DNA of 31,269 bases from a virus, in the IMG/VR virus record IMGVR_UViG_3300009158_002133, positions 1-31,269 of that record; one strand, 5' to 3'. Both the position numbers and the translations under genes were made by a program. A model generated the notes under the pieces. The model worked only from the letters and a program-made list of their open reading frames with translations, made no database searches and was not told the origin of the DNA. Shown here in pieces: positions 20,801-28,579 of this stretch; the stretch's first letter is position 1, and every line of letters begins with the position of its first letter.

Positions 20801-22105
20801 AGAGCCTCCACTCCAATATCCTAGAGCCGCACCAAACTGAGCACCGTGAGCGGCTCCTCCAGCAACATTAGATACATATCCAATAAGAGGGTCAAACCCA
20901 TCAATAATTTTAAGAAGAGCCTTAGAATGTCCAGATAGTTGAATACCATCTTTTACCGCATCATCCATTGCTTGTTTAGCATAAGAAGCAATTCCTCGCT
21001 CACCTTTTTGAATCTGATTTCCAATTACTGACAATGCTTCACCTACACCAGCGGCGGCAGTTCCGTAGACATAAGCACCAGAAGCATCAGTAAGAAGAGG
21101 TATGCTATGACCAAAGTATCCAGAGCCAAGGCTTCCTATTCCACTCATTTTCATACCAGTTCTAAAAGCATCAGAAGATACACCAGTAGCGGCAACAAAT
21201 GCTTTTTCACCTGTTGCTATACCATAATCAAGCGTTGCTCTTGTTGCTTTTCCTACAAATTCAATAGGAGCACCAACTGCATATTTAATTGCTCCACCAA
21301 GAACCATACTCTTTAAAGCGGATGTTCTAGCACCAAGTGTAATTCCTCGCTCAGCCATACCAAGCATTGAAGCAGAAAGACCAAATGCTTTACCAAAAGG
21401 AACAAACATTAAAGGGTCAGCAACTAAAGCAGACGCTTGAACAAAATCATTATTTAAATGGTTTTTATCAAATATTTGTGTTGTTCTTCCAGCCGCTAGG
21501 TCATTAGAGTCTCTTAGAAACTTTCTAGCCTCAAGAAATACTTTATATGACTCAGTGCTGTCTTCTTTTCTGCCATTAAGAAGATTGAAAAACTTAGCCT
21601 GAGGTGATGTAGAGTCAGCAGATTCAGCCGCTATTCCGTAATAGCCTCTGACAAGTTGAGAAGCACCCTCAAGCACACTTGCAGGAATCTTGGAAATATT
21701 TTCAGCCGAAGGGTCTTCTCCAATAGAAGCAAATGGTTTATGTATCAGTGTCTCAAAAATATGACCAGCCGCACCAGATAAAGCGGCAAGATGGTCAGAG
21801 TCTTTCTTTCTGTAATAGTCATTTAACTTAATCCATTCAGACTCAGTAGGGTCTTCTGGAGTTATATTTTGACCTTTTTTACGAGCCTCTTCATAGGCTT
21901 GGTCTTTTTCTGCAAGGTCGTGATGAATGTCTTCACCAGTTTTAGGTGCAGTAATTAAAGCATAAGCCTCATCTCTTTCATCTGCTGGCAAAGAATTAAG
22001 ATAAGAATCTATCTGTTTGTCTCCAGTATATTCTTTTCCGTTAGTAGTCCGTCCATTAACAGACGGAGTTACAATCATATCTGGATTTGCAAAAATATCA
22101 GCCAT
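14831..22105 (-). CDS. Giant polyvalent virion protein (HExxH peptidase, ART-like)
   Basis: A 2424-aa protein, ATG 22105, probably packaged and injected with DNA. Visible modules: Gly/Ala-rich hydrophobic stretch about 330-460 (possible membrane insertion); Zn metallopeptidase with L-G-H-E-L-F-H at 593-599 and a likely third ligand E695/E696 in S-E-E-F-G-A-Y-Y; a region at about 1405-1540 with V-H-G-T (H1411), G-A-Y-F-A, N-P-L-V-V and G-H-D-G-V-I-F, the signature of ADP-ribosyltransferases in polyvalent proteins; a coiled coil about 1749-1809; a degenerate E-E-L-A-H near 1881-1885; and an 11-residue Thr-rich tandem repeat about 2279-2323 before a Pro/Thr linker. Such modules are known from phage and conjugative polyvalent proteins. 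Linker repeats S-P-N-E-G near 1195 and 1582 bracket the ART part. Catalytic activity is inferred. Confidence 0.72.
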   Translation of the reverse strand: MADIFANPDMIVTPSVNGRTTNGKEYTGDKQIDSYLNSLPADERDEAYALITAPKTGEDIHHDLAEKDQAYEEARKKGQNITPEDPTESEWIKLNDYYRKKDSDHLAALSGAAGHIFETLIHKPFASIGEDPSAENISKIPASVLEGASQLVRGYYGIAAESADSTSPQAKFFNLLNGRKEDSTESYKVFLEARKFLRDSNDLAAGRTTQIFDKNHLNNDFVQASALVADPLMFVPFGKAFGLSASMLGMAERGITLGARTSALKSMVLGGAIKYAVGAPIEFVGKATRATLDYGIATGEKAFVAATGVSSDAFRTGMKMSGIGSLGSGYFGHSIPLLTDASGAYVYGTAAAGVGEALSVIGNQIQKGERGIASYAKQAMDDAVKDGIQLSGHSKALLKIIDGFDPLIGYVSNVAGGAAHGAQFGAALGYWSGGSEGAASGAGAGIMLGGIGATGGKLLADVTGRTTAQRTSIQAKLVIEGLRDIHPEQAQMWDKAQAWAKSRGFNFDAILASKDVIHPNTHLEIFSEKQYADFLHENNLDPETYDGKKFLKDGDQPLSLKSFEQQNGYVVENKANGMVKIYINADAAPRATLGHELFHSILRTSAMKDYYSQAVKEKVIGTRGNDGAILDKGVVDPKEVKQMFRRYIDAEFKDVAEKADALSRLELAEKEYEESGAMVSDPSLGGRPLLEHLSEEFGAYYFSHLVMDKPVDWLYHGGDLPGIRGVLENASLQFRNYWRSRMGMTAPEFDFGRTFIDENGNEKLVPIDEVFAPAKRDMFGRITGKTQRVVNPAMDMFFRDMLRIEKTVNETGQFDISHLNKENQVRFIEGEGLDGVFSRDISGNYKHNTEAQIKKENRIKGKAVYKLLMGIPEAERTFFIDGEGNIRGNLSPEILDNIVNSGHMTRAMANKISLFQSITSGKAGGNIVDFGGIAASGERIGDVNNPSRMYGSRVPFKSRTGVVYGLDISISKNGDFQFKGNMLDYKVIEIRANNTWSDPHIQSLWNGNHTEFMADFYRYLENASRAHDHPDRKPSAELWTDDKGSERRNAMHQVLGLAKGEADTFINSPNAEINRNTLSSVFSFSLNRMTNLRVRNQSVPFVFENAYRDLVRNWSPREMDSEITPNGTIFKHPSGFKLIQKQDGKTDAYDEQGKRIGTFEDANKAAEGARKYAAKNPSSVTLKDNMTDNSVINRSPNEGEGEVPVLGAREAAEARRIGNLFNTREMQEFVGDRKLVAQTADEGYTDFINKFREGNINQETALMMLEQMSKDMFGGLDRQTKRIRLKELNEKAKANFEKADPKREGLYSELPDRRLKEHLPLSEYIEAKRLEEDLAKPASQKQLHSEFTGSRATDFAKKIQEAKKWVKKANPEYNDFSGYLADNIPMREYYQHAVYSKQFRTGEPVVVVGVHGTYTSQGFLKDKKYKHELRVKDLPLSNGERRGAYFASSDTTVLNPEYQGYDPKKLGYEISSDFRRPESDSPNIGKSAIRFNNPLVVDGQQTPMMKRTEKILGEAIEQGHDGVIFINQMDGGNLDVSFIVPVETVNKQQRMIGSTREKAQAGAAYEPLPRGEGRTNRTVNLSPNEGAGELGTSRYEVPREEPIYNDSIGYHEKFAIDTSRELPFDPTHFESLVTYVAKTGDIAGHHDFSNAPNPQYHNLWQYLDYHQQAKSVVTVGDVLNFVKEQGKHRAPNMPVDIHSKFAQMLLSLSDKNQLNTKVELLNTGSWTGGETIVTMTRQYEARTQREATLRERYELLQNQYARAPTPELKKEISKLKETIETAIKEKEKARQKIKDATEERQKMDEDEADDGTKKEDKYRFPITRVVERKSHQQLFLNLAELIDKTWAASDFASNVGNHSGNERARRVQALNGQSFEGTALEELAHSIFGRISREAGDAAPELKGLIETDSPTSMEGDAWKYNVEKFLTKTKEQIKNGIILPPEVVAFARVLELQKYACENTYILNPKGTVETLWESKGYKLNAQVYTDAGKLKSTRGQLKKGYRVVNPWEIKGFKGDREHELPRSWKERSVYRLGSTQEFLITLFNDPAHLARWNHMPVKPSLLTSLDTPDVNVGFKKNVASLHNQMSEALSTFIGYEGTFSHQVLEEMIRVIDSGRDASKDISEIDVGNARGKKKSELPNRPEGFLSPYEKAFVNDWRTNMTRWAEANGKPNALEGLSDFEIWKRVGEDQPPFEGSDEAMKDPAGWRINQKTIEESEAMGISLTAVRENVNKYQKFYDRQKESRKTIRVGTRDPDTGKWNMIGDPEKTTTTVDPVIEPDKTTTTVDTDGNTTTTTVDTDGNTTTTIVDTDGTTTTTTIDTDGTPIPTPKRVPVPTPKKTPTPTTTVPPKPMPARDFTQADIRVWRSFKTETYGNGSVLTNALNYVIMRLNGTYRVYDPQKHLLGVYKDEEDAKKRIRRMEPKR
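15138..15270 (-). repeat. 33-bp tandem repeat (DTDGNTTTTTV)
   Basis: About four in-frame copies with 33-nt period (CCATCTGTATCTA starts at 15171, 15204 and 15237, with a variant at 15138). They encode D-T-D-G-N-T-T-T-T-T-V units in the giant protein, followed by a Pro/Thr-rich linker. Confidence 0.85.
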
Positions 22106-22107
22106 TA

Positions 22108-25100
22108 TTATTTATTTTGTTTATCGTATTGAGCGTACTGTTCTCTAACTGCTTTATGTTTCTTTTCGTTAGCATAGTAAATTGCTCTCATATTACGAAG
22201 GTCACTAGCCTTGTCTTTAGGCATTTGAACTTCAAGTCCATAAATTTGAGGGTCTTCAACAAGACTAGTTGAAAGCCTAGATATAAGGTCTTCATACTTT
22301 GACCTAGTTGTTGATTGAAGAGTCCAAAAATCAGTAGGATTAGTAACAAGGTCTTGCAAAAGTTTTTGTTCAAAGTCTGACACGGAACCTACGCCAATGA
22401 GTTCTGTTCTAAGTTGTGCAATAAGCGAGTATGTCATAGCCTTAGCCCTTCCCCACTCAGAAGGCATAAATGAACGGAATGTTACTTCATTAAGTTTTCT
22501 TATTTGGTCTGCAATGGCAACAGCCTTAATTTTCTTATGGTAATCACTTCTGAACTTTGTGGCATCAGTAGGGGTTCCAAAAGAACCAAGACCACCAAGT
22601 TTAATGCCAGTACCTTTTATGAATTCAGTAGGCTCATATGTACCATCTGGCTTAAGTTCTCCAAATTGAACAGCCTTATTTGAAGAAACTTCGTGAGGCT
22701 GAAGTTGCTTACCTCCAAGACCAGCAACTTGTTTCCATTCACCCTTACCATCTGTATAGAAAGCACCATAAGGTGTTTCTTTAACTTGAAGTGTGCTTTC
22801 TGGGAATTGCTTTCTCCACATATCTTCAAACCCAGCAGGAATATGACCAAGTTTTCCCTTAATAAATTCCTTCATTTGAGTTTTCTTTTGCTCATTTGTT
22901 TGAGGAATAACAATTTCCTTACTAGCAATAGGTCTAGAGCCAACATCAATATCTTCTTCTAGGAAGTCATTTGTGTCTGCACTTATTCCATTAGCCTGTG
23001 CAATCTTTGTTGCGGCAAGTTTTGCTTTTGCGTCAATTTTTAAATCTTTTGCAAGTTGAAGCAAGTTATCAACAGTTGCATTAGCCTTTACGGTAGCAAG
23101 TTGACTTAAGTTATTATCGTGTATTTTCTTAAGGTCAGCAATTTTTGTGTCAAGTTCAGTAGAAATTGCTCCCTTTTCATATGCTGAAATTTTAGTAGGT
23201 TTTGTAAAATAATCAGTCCAAGGATTATATCCTCCATCTGTGCCTGTTCTAACTTTTCTTATATTCCCAAGAGTACTAGACAGTTCTTTTCTAATGAATT
23301 GACTGTTAGCATCATCAGGTATGCTAAAATTTGAATCAGGAGCACCAGCAAGTTCAAGTGCAAGAGACTCCCAAAATATAGATTTTCCAGCAGATTGAGT
23401 TACTGCTTTTCCAAGAAGAGCCAAATCCATACCAGCCTCAGCACTTCCAGCAAGTCCAGCCTCAGCAATAGCCCTTGATGTTATTTTTCCTACTTCAGTG
23501 TCAGTAAGTGCTCTGCCTAATCTTTTAGAATGACCATCAAAAGCCTTTGTTGCTATTTCTCTAGCCCTATTAAGCCTTTTTGCAGCATAGTTTGTTTTTT
23601 CAATTTTATTTGCAAACTTAAGTGTTTTAGCCCATCCTCCACCAATCCATATAGATGCCGCTTGAACACCAACAGATATAGCGGCGGCGGCATCAGGGTG
23701 TTCTTTTTGAAGTTGACCAAAATATCCATAGTCAACAGAAGACGCATCTCCTTGCATCACATTTTCTCTTATCCTTTGAAGGTATTCAATGGCTGGTTTT
23801 ACAGACCTATTTTGACTTTCTAGTTCAGCATTAGATTCATCAAGATGCTGTCTAGCCAATTGTATGTCTTCTATCTCTTGAGGAGAATAAGTAGCACGAA
23901 CTCCAGCAGGAAGTGAAGGCGGTTTAGCAGTGCTTCCAACTGGTCTAAGTTTAATTGGTTCAAATGTACCAGTATCAAGACCGCCATCTTCTTCACTTAC
24001 AGGTTCATTTACTTTAGAAGGAATAATTCCACCAATTGTACCGTTGTATGTCAAATTTCCAGTATCAGGGTCTACTGTATAGTTTGCTGGTGTTCCATTT
24101 GTGCCATCAGAAGGCAGACCACCTTCAGCCTCTTCTTGGGAAATTTGTGCTTCAATAGGCTCAATAGATTGTGGGTCACGGTCTAGAGCCTTATTTTGCT
24201 CAACAGATGGAGGAATGATAATTGTTTCACCACCCTTAAAGTCGTGATTTTCATTTATACCATTAGCCTTCATTATTGCTTTCCTTGTAGTTCCTGCTTT
24301 CTGAGCAATAGCCATCAGCGTCATTCCCTTTTTAACTGTATACTTACCGCCTGTGTTTGGAGGGAATGGGTAAACAGTAGATTCACCATCTTTAGCAGGA
24401 GCCGCAGGAGAATTAGCAGAGGCGGCAGGGGTAGAAACTTTAGCAGGGGCAAGAGCCGTAGGAGCCTGAGGGGTTTCAATAACCTTAGGCGGAGCCATAG
24501 GTGAACTAGCGGCAGGGGCTTCAGCAACCTTAGGCGGAGCCATAGGTGCTTCTGTTTTAGGGGCAGAAACTTTAGCAGGAGCGTTTGCTTTTATTTTTCC
24601 TTTAACTACACCTTGTAGCCAGTCAAAATATGCAACTCCACGCTGAGCCTCTGGACTAGATTTATAAATACTTTCAATTTCTCCCCAAGGAATTCCAAGA
24701 ATTTGACTTGCTTTATCAAGCAAATCATTTGCTCCCTGTTCCGTAAGAACTCCATTTTCATCATAAGGTTCAGACTTTCTGTTAGCAACACTTGGAGCAG
24801 GGGTAGCAGATGGAGCAGTAACAACAGGGGCAACTCTAGCCGCAGGAGCGACAGGAGCCGCAGTAACAGGGGCAGGAGTCTCAACAACCTTAGGTGGTGC
24901 AACAAGTGGTTCTGGAGTGTCTTCAGAATCATCAAGAACAATCTGAGGAACTTGAAAACCTTTTCCTCTGCTTGCTTCAGCCCTATTTATTTCAGCAGAA
25001 GTAGTACCTCCGCCAAGTTCATTAATAATTGCGACATTAGCCTTTATTTGTTTTAAGACTTTTTCAAGTCTTGCCTTTCTTTCTGTATCTCCAATTGCAC

Positions 25101-26109
25101 CCCAAGTTGTTCCAATTTTAGCAATAAGTTGCTTCGATTCTGCAATAAGTTTTTCATTCTCATCAGCCAATTTAACAGCCTGAGGATGAAATCCTCCAAT
25201 TCTTACAGGAGCCACAGGGGTAGCCATAGCACCATCAGGAGCACTAGCGGCTCTAGCGGCTGAAGCAGGAGCACTTTCTCCACTACTAATATAAGGATTA
25301 ATAGTATCCCAATTTTGAGTATATTCAGCCATTCCACGAAGACCTTCAAAAGAAGGGTCATTATCAATATCAATGCCTTCAAGCATTTGATTTTGTGACA
25401 GAATATCCAAAGCGTGAGCCTTCTGAGCAGGGTTCATCTTTGGATGATTCTGAATCACAGAAGGAAGACGCTTCTTCCAGTCGGAAAGGAAGACATTCTT
25501 AGGAATTACCTTAACCTTATTGTTATTTATTGCGTCAGCATTTTGCTCAACCCACTTGTCATAATTTGCAGAAACATTAGCAATGTTAGCATTATAAGAA
25601 AGATTAGGACTCCAGCGTGTATCTTCAGGATTTGCACCAAAAGACATAATCCTTGTCTGTTCTCCCTTTGCTGGCTCAAGAAGACCGTCTTCATAAACAC
25701 GACGAAGTTTTGCGTTCTGAACAAGACCCATATAACCAAATGTCTCATTAAGAGCCTTACCTTGAGCACCAACTTCTGCAACAGCGGCAAGTTTAGCGTT
25801 ATGACTTCCTTTTCTTCCCTTGGCTATTGCTTCAAGAATTGGAGTAACTCCTTCAACTAGGTGAGCCGTTTCAGGCTCACTACCAAGCATAGAAGCAAGT
25901 GCTGTATATTTTTGACCAGCGGCATCAAGTTCTGAGTCAGCATATTGAGCCTCCCCCACCATCTTGTAATAGTCGCCAACGCCTTTAGTTAGGGTTTCGG
26001 AAACAGAGTTTATCCCAGCGGCATAGTTCTTGCCAATCTGAGCACCCATTTCGTAAAGCCCCTGAACGGGAGCAATACCGCCTGTATATTTAGAAAATTG
26101 TGATGCCAT
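22108..26109 (-). CDS. LysM-containing internal virion protein
   Basis: A 1333-aa protein, ATG 26109, without a Shine-Dalgarno. The first 300 residues are helical, Ala/Gly-rich. Residues about 395-585 are a Pro/Ala/Val linker with A-P-P-K-V repeats. A LysM domain sits at about 588-635 (Y-T-V-K-K-G-M-T-L-M-A-I-A-Q-K-A-G-T, then N-G-I-N and I-I-I-P-P), which binds peptidoglycan N-acetylglucosamine. A later part contains A-A-A-I-S-V-G-V-Q-A-A-S-I-W-I-G, a short hydrophobic stretch, and the C-terminus has L-R-T-E-L-I-G-V-G-S-V-S-D-F-E-Q-K-L-L, a segment seen in phage internal structural proteins. Probably helps the ejected complex cross the cell wall. No glycosidase motif found. Confidence 0.72.
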   Translation of the reverse strand: MASQFSKYTGGIAPVQGLYEMGAQIGKNYAAGINSVSETLTKGVGDYYKMVGEAQYADSELDAAGQKYTALASMLGSEPETAHLVEGVTPILEAIAKGRKGSHNAKLAAVAEVGAQGKALNETFGYMGLVQNAKLRRVYEDGLLEPAKGEQTRIMSFGANPEDTRWSPNLSYNANIANVSANYDKWVEQNADAINNNKVKVIPKNVFLSDWKKRLPSVIQNHPKMNPAQKAHALDILSQNQMLEGIDIDNDPSFEGLRGMAEYTQNWDTINPYISSGESAPASAARAASAPDGAMATPVAPVRIGGFHPQAVKLADENEKLIAESKQLIAKIGTTWGAIGDTERKARLEKVLKQIKANVAIINELGGGTTSAEINRAEASRGKGFQVPQIVLDDSEDTPEPLVAPPKVVETPAPVTAAPVAPAARVAPVVTAPSATPAPSVANRKSEPYDENGVLTEQGANDLLDKASQILGIPWGEIESIYKSSPEAQRGVAYFDWLQGVVKGKIKANAPAKVSAPKTEAPMAPPKVAEAPAASSPMAPPKVIETPQAPTALAPAKVSTPAASANSPAAPAKDGESTVYPFPPNTGGKYTVKKGMTLMAIAQKAGTTRKAIMKANGINENHDFKGGETIIIPPSVEQNKALDRDPQSIEPIEAQISQEEAEGGLPSDGTNGTPANYTVDPDTGNLTYNGTIGGIIPSKVNEPVSEEDGGLDTGTFEPIKLRPVGSTAKPPSLPAGVRATYSPQEIEDIQLARQHLDESNAELESQNRSVKPAIEYLQRIRENVMQGDASSVDYGYFGQLQKEHPDAAAAISVGVQAASIWIGGGWAKTLKFANKIEKTNYAAKRLNRAREIATKAFDGHSKRLGRALTDTEVGKITSRAIAEAGLAGSAEAGMDLALLGKAVTQSAGKSIFWESLALELAGAPDSNFSIPDDANSQFIRKELSSTLGNIRKVRTGTDGGYNPWTDYFTKPTKISAYEKGAISTELDTKIADLKKIHDNNLSQLATVKANATVDNLLQLAKDLKIDAKAKLAATKIAQANGISADTNDFLEEDIDVGSRPIASKEIVIPQTNEQKKTQMKEFIKGKLGHIPAGFEDMWRKQFPESTLQVKETPYGAFYTDGKGEWKQVAGLGGKQLQPHEVSSNKAVQFGELKPDGTYEPTEFIKGTGIKLGGLGSFGTPTDATKFRSDYHKKIKAVAIADQIRKLNEVTFRSFMPSEWGRAKAMTYSLIAQLRTELIGVGSVSDFEQKLLQDLVTNPTDFWTLQSTTRSKYEDLISRLSTSLVEDPQIYGLEVQMPKDKASDLRNMRAIYYANEKKHKAVREQYAQYDKQNK

Positions 26110-26112
26110 AAA

Positions 26113-27006
26113 TTATGCTCTAGCCTTTCCTGTAAACGGGTCAAATGTGCCAGTTCCACTAAAGAATCCAGTTCCAGTCTTAGCCATACCAGAAACTCCA
26201 GCAGTAAGAAGATTAGCGGCTCCACCGACCAAAGCACCAGTAAGAGCAGACTTATTGGCGGCAGTAGACATACGGGCTTGAAGTTCGTTAGACTGGTTAG
26301 CCGTAATTAGGTTAGCATTATATTGAGACTCAGGCTGGAATATCTGAGCACCAAGACCCTGCGACATTCCATAAGCAGAGCCATAAAGATTAGCGGGAGA
26401 ATAAGCCTGAGACTGACCTAGGAACTGTTGCCCATAGGTAGCCATAGCGTTCTGGAAATTGCCTTGACCAAAACCATATACATTTCCAGCAAATTGTCTG
26501 GCGTTGTTTTGACGGTCAGTGCCATAGGCATAGTTGTTAAGAACCTCAGCCTGTATGCCTTGATTGCCAGACAGTCCTCTAGCCGTCATAGCCTCCCTAG
26601 CCGCTTGCTGGGATTGCTTTTGCATTTCAGGCGTAAGGCTTCTGCCAGCGGCTAGGTCGCCCTGAGCCTGACCTAAAAGAGTGTCGTAAAGACTAGCCGT
26701 ACCACTGCCTAGACCCTGTCTGTAAGCCGCTAGAGACTGTTCTCCCATCTTGCCATACACAGGAGCCATAGCATCAGAAAACTGGCTACTGAGAGCCGCC
26801 GCTTGAGGAATTACTTTGCCGTAGGAAGCCAGTTGATACTGCATCTGCTTATCCATCATATCCTGTTGCAACTTCTGGTACAGGGGTTGATAGTAAGCCT
26901 CTTGTTGAAGGAGTCTTGGTTGGATTGCTTCCTGTCCAGCCATAGAATCAAGCATTTCCTGCTTGTAATCTCTTGGCTTAGGTGCTTCTACTTTTGTGCT
27001 TCCCAT
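26113..27006 (-). CDS. Internal virion / DNA-ejection protein
   Basis: A 297-aa protein rich in Ala, Gln, Gly, Tyr and Met, with no Trp and few charges. The N-terminus is helical and charged; the middle has Q-Q-A-A-R-E-A-M-T-A-R-G-L-S-G-N-Q-G and repeated A-x-x-Y-G-Q; a glycine-rich hydrophobic segment near the C-terminus (about 252-280) could insert in a membrane. This composition is typical of the small internal or ejection proteins of podoviruses that lie next to two larger ones, as here. No domain name is justified. Confidence 0.65.
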   Translation of the reverse strand: MGSTKVEAPKPRDYKQEMLDSMAGQEAIQPRLLQQEAYYQPLYQKLQQDMMDKQMQYQLASYGKVIPQAAALSSQFSDAMAPVYGKMGEQSLAAYRQGLGSGTASLYDTLLGQAQGDLAAGRSLTPEMQKQSQQAAREAMTARGLSGNQGIQAEVLNNYAYGTDRQNNARQFAGNVYGFGQGNFQNAMATYGQQFLGQSQAYSPANLYGSAYGMSQGLGAQIFQPESQYNANLITANQSNELQARMSTAANKSALTGALVGGAANLLTAGVSGMAKTGTGFFSGTGTFDPFTGKARA

Positions 27007-27010
27007 TGTA

Positions 27011-27427
27011 TTAATTGTTTAAAAGGTTGATGTATTTGTTGGTTATTTTCCGTGGACTTCCAAACCTTAAAGCCCACTTATTTTGGGCTTCCCAATTTGG
27101 ATATCTTGTCTTGAGTTGGCTTACAAGGTCTTTTTTTGCTTTATCAGTAATAGATATGAAATCCATTATACACAAGTCATCGTGTTCAGTTTCTTCAGTA
27201 TTGCTGAAATCGTAAAGTTTATCCCCATCTCCACAAAATGATGTACATAATGGATACATTATTGCAACACCTGTAAACTTATTGTCTTCAAAAGATACAA
27301 ACAAGAAGTTAAACTTGTCAGCCCATTGTAAATATAATTGCAATTCATCCCCGCTCCATCCAAAAGACTCACCCCTGCCCTTAAATCGGTTTTGTTCTAT
27401 AAAACTAATTAAGTCAGCAAGATTCAT
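27011..27427 (-). CDS. GNAT-like small protein in structural operon
   Basis: A 138-aa protein between two virion genes; its ATG 27427 overlaps the preceding stop (TTAATG). Strand-like segments F-N-F-L-F-V-S-F and K-F-T-G-V-A-I-M-Y-P-L, then a Cys/Asp loop, then L-C-I-M-D-F-I-S-I and a helix, and R-Y-P-N-W-E-A-Q-N-K-W-A-L-R-F-G with R-K-I-T, resemble a compact GNAT acyltransferase fold seen in some phage internal core proteins. The acetyl-CoA loop is not clearly present, so activity is doubtful. Confidence 0.5.
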   Translation of the reverse strand: MNLADLISFIEQNRFKGRGESFGWSGDELQLYLQWADKFNFLFVSFEDNKFTGVAIMYPLCTSFCGDGDKLYDFSNTEETEHDDLCIMDFISITDKAKKDLVSQLKTRYPNWEAQNKWALRFGSPRKITNKYINLLNN

Positions 27428-28578
27428 TAAGGTTTGTTGTATTTTGTAATTCTTACAAGTCTTGTAATTGTGCTATCTGTCATAGCACCGCCATAACCAA
27501 CATTTAGAATTCCTCCAGCAGTTACAGCAGTAGCCGTATAATTGAACTCAAGTCTAATAGAGTCTGCCGTAAATGTTGTCCCAACAGGAATGACAACATT
27601 AAGTTTTGCCTGACCATTAACATAGTTAATAAAGCCTTGAAGGTAATGCGTTTGCATTGCTAGCACAGAACTATTGCTGGCTTGTATAAATCTAAATCTT
27701 GCAGAAAACGAAGAGTAGTAAACATATGGAAAATCAGCATCAATAACCCACATTTCTTTATCTGTCTTAGTAAGGCTAGAAAGAGTAAGAACTGTTCTCC
27801 ATTGATTGCAAGTAGAAGAAAGATTTCCAGAAGTTGTTGCATCACATTGAACAAAAGGAACAGATGTTTCCGCAATAGAAGCAAGAGCCATAACTGGAAC
27901 TCCACTAAATTGCATAGCAATAGTTACATTGCTTGTCTTGGCTGTACTAAGATTAAACTCAGCAGATGTTGTGCTCTTTATAGTAGGAGACTCTATAGCA
28001 CCAGTTACAAACTGAGTTCCATTTACAACTTCGTTTCCAGCAATAATGGAGGATGCTTTTCGTGTATAATTACACGCTGTGGCTGTTGAAGTTATTGTAG
28101 CCGCAGTCAAAAGAGGCATCACATACTGAAATGTCAAAGATGTTACAGCAGTAATTCTAAATGTTCCATTATATCCAGCACCAGCGGCTGAAATAAGGAC
28201 AACATTATTTACTAGAAGACCGTGAGCAACTAATGTTGTTACTGTAACAGTAAGTCCATCTGAACTTACATATGTGCTACCAGTAACAATAACCCCATCA
28301 TTAGGAGTAATTGTTATATCTTTATTAGCCGTAGATGTAAGTGTATCAGAAACAAGAGGTATACCAGAACCAAAAAAGTCTCCTACGGTAGCCTTCTTGA
28401 GAACCCCAGCATCGCTGACAATGGTGGTGTCTGTTGCCTCAAGAGTGTTTGCAGTAATGGCAGTTTGGTCAGTAATAGCACCCACAAGAAGGGTGGCAGA
28501 GTCAACGAGTTGGTTGAGTCGTGTAGCAGTAAGTTGTTGCGTGTCGGCAAATGTATCGCCTTTAGATAGTTGAGCCAT
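27427..28578 (-). CDS. Virion structural protein (tail/fibre-like)
   Basis: A 383-aa, Thr/Ser/Val-rich protein. The first 75 residues (G-D-T-F-A-D-T-Q-Q-L-T-A-T-R-L-N-Q-L-V) look like the attachment part of tail or appendage proteins. Residues about 108-172 form a beta domain with V-T-V-T, H-G-L-L-V, Y-N-G-T-F and F-Q-Y-V-M that also occurs in the upstream 773-aa protein. The C-terminal 180 residues are beta-rich and could bind a receptor or stabilise a fibre. It starts 1 nt after the upstream stop. Composition supports a virion protein; exact position in the particle is unknown. Confidence 0.66.
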   Translation of the reverse strand: MAQLSKGDTFADTQQLTATRLNQLVDSATLLVGAITDQTAITANTLEATDTTIVSDAGVLKKATVGDFFGSGIPLVSDTLTSTANKDITITPNDGVIVTGSTYVSSDGLTVTVTTLVAHGLLVNNVVLISAAGAGYNGTFRITAVTSLTFQYVMPLLTAATITSTATACNYTRKASSIIAGNEVVNGTQFVTGAIESPTIKSTTSAEFNLSTAKTSNVTIAMQFSGVPVMALASIAETSVPFVQCDATTSGNLSSTCNQWRTVLTLSSLTKTDKEMWVIDADFPYVYYSSFSARFRFIQASNSSVLAMQTHYLQGFINYVNGQAKLNVVIPVGTTFTADSIRLEFNYTATAVTAGGILNVGYGGAMTDSTITRLVRITKYNKP

Positions 28579-28579
28579 A

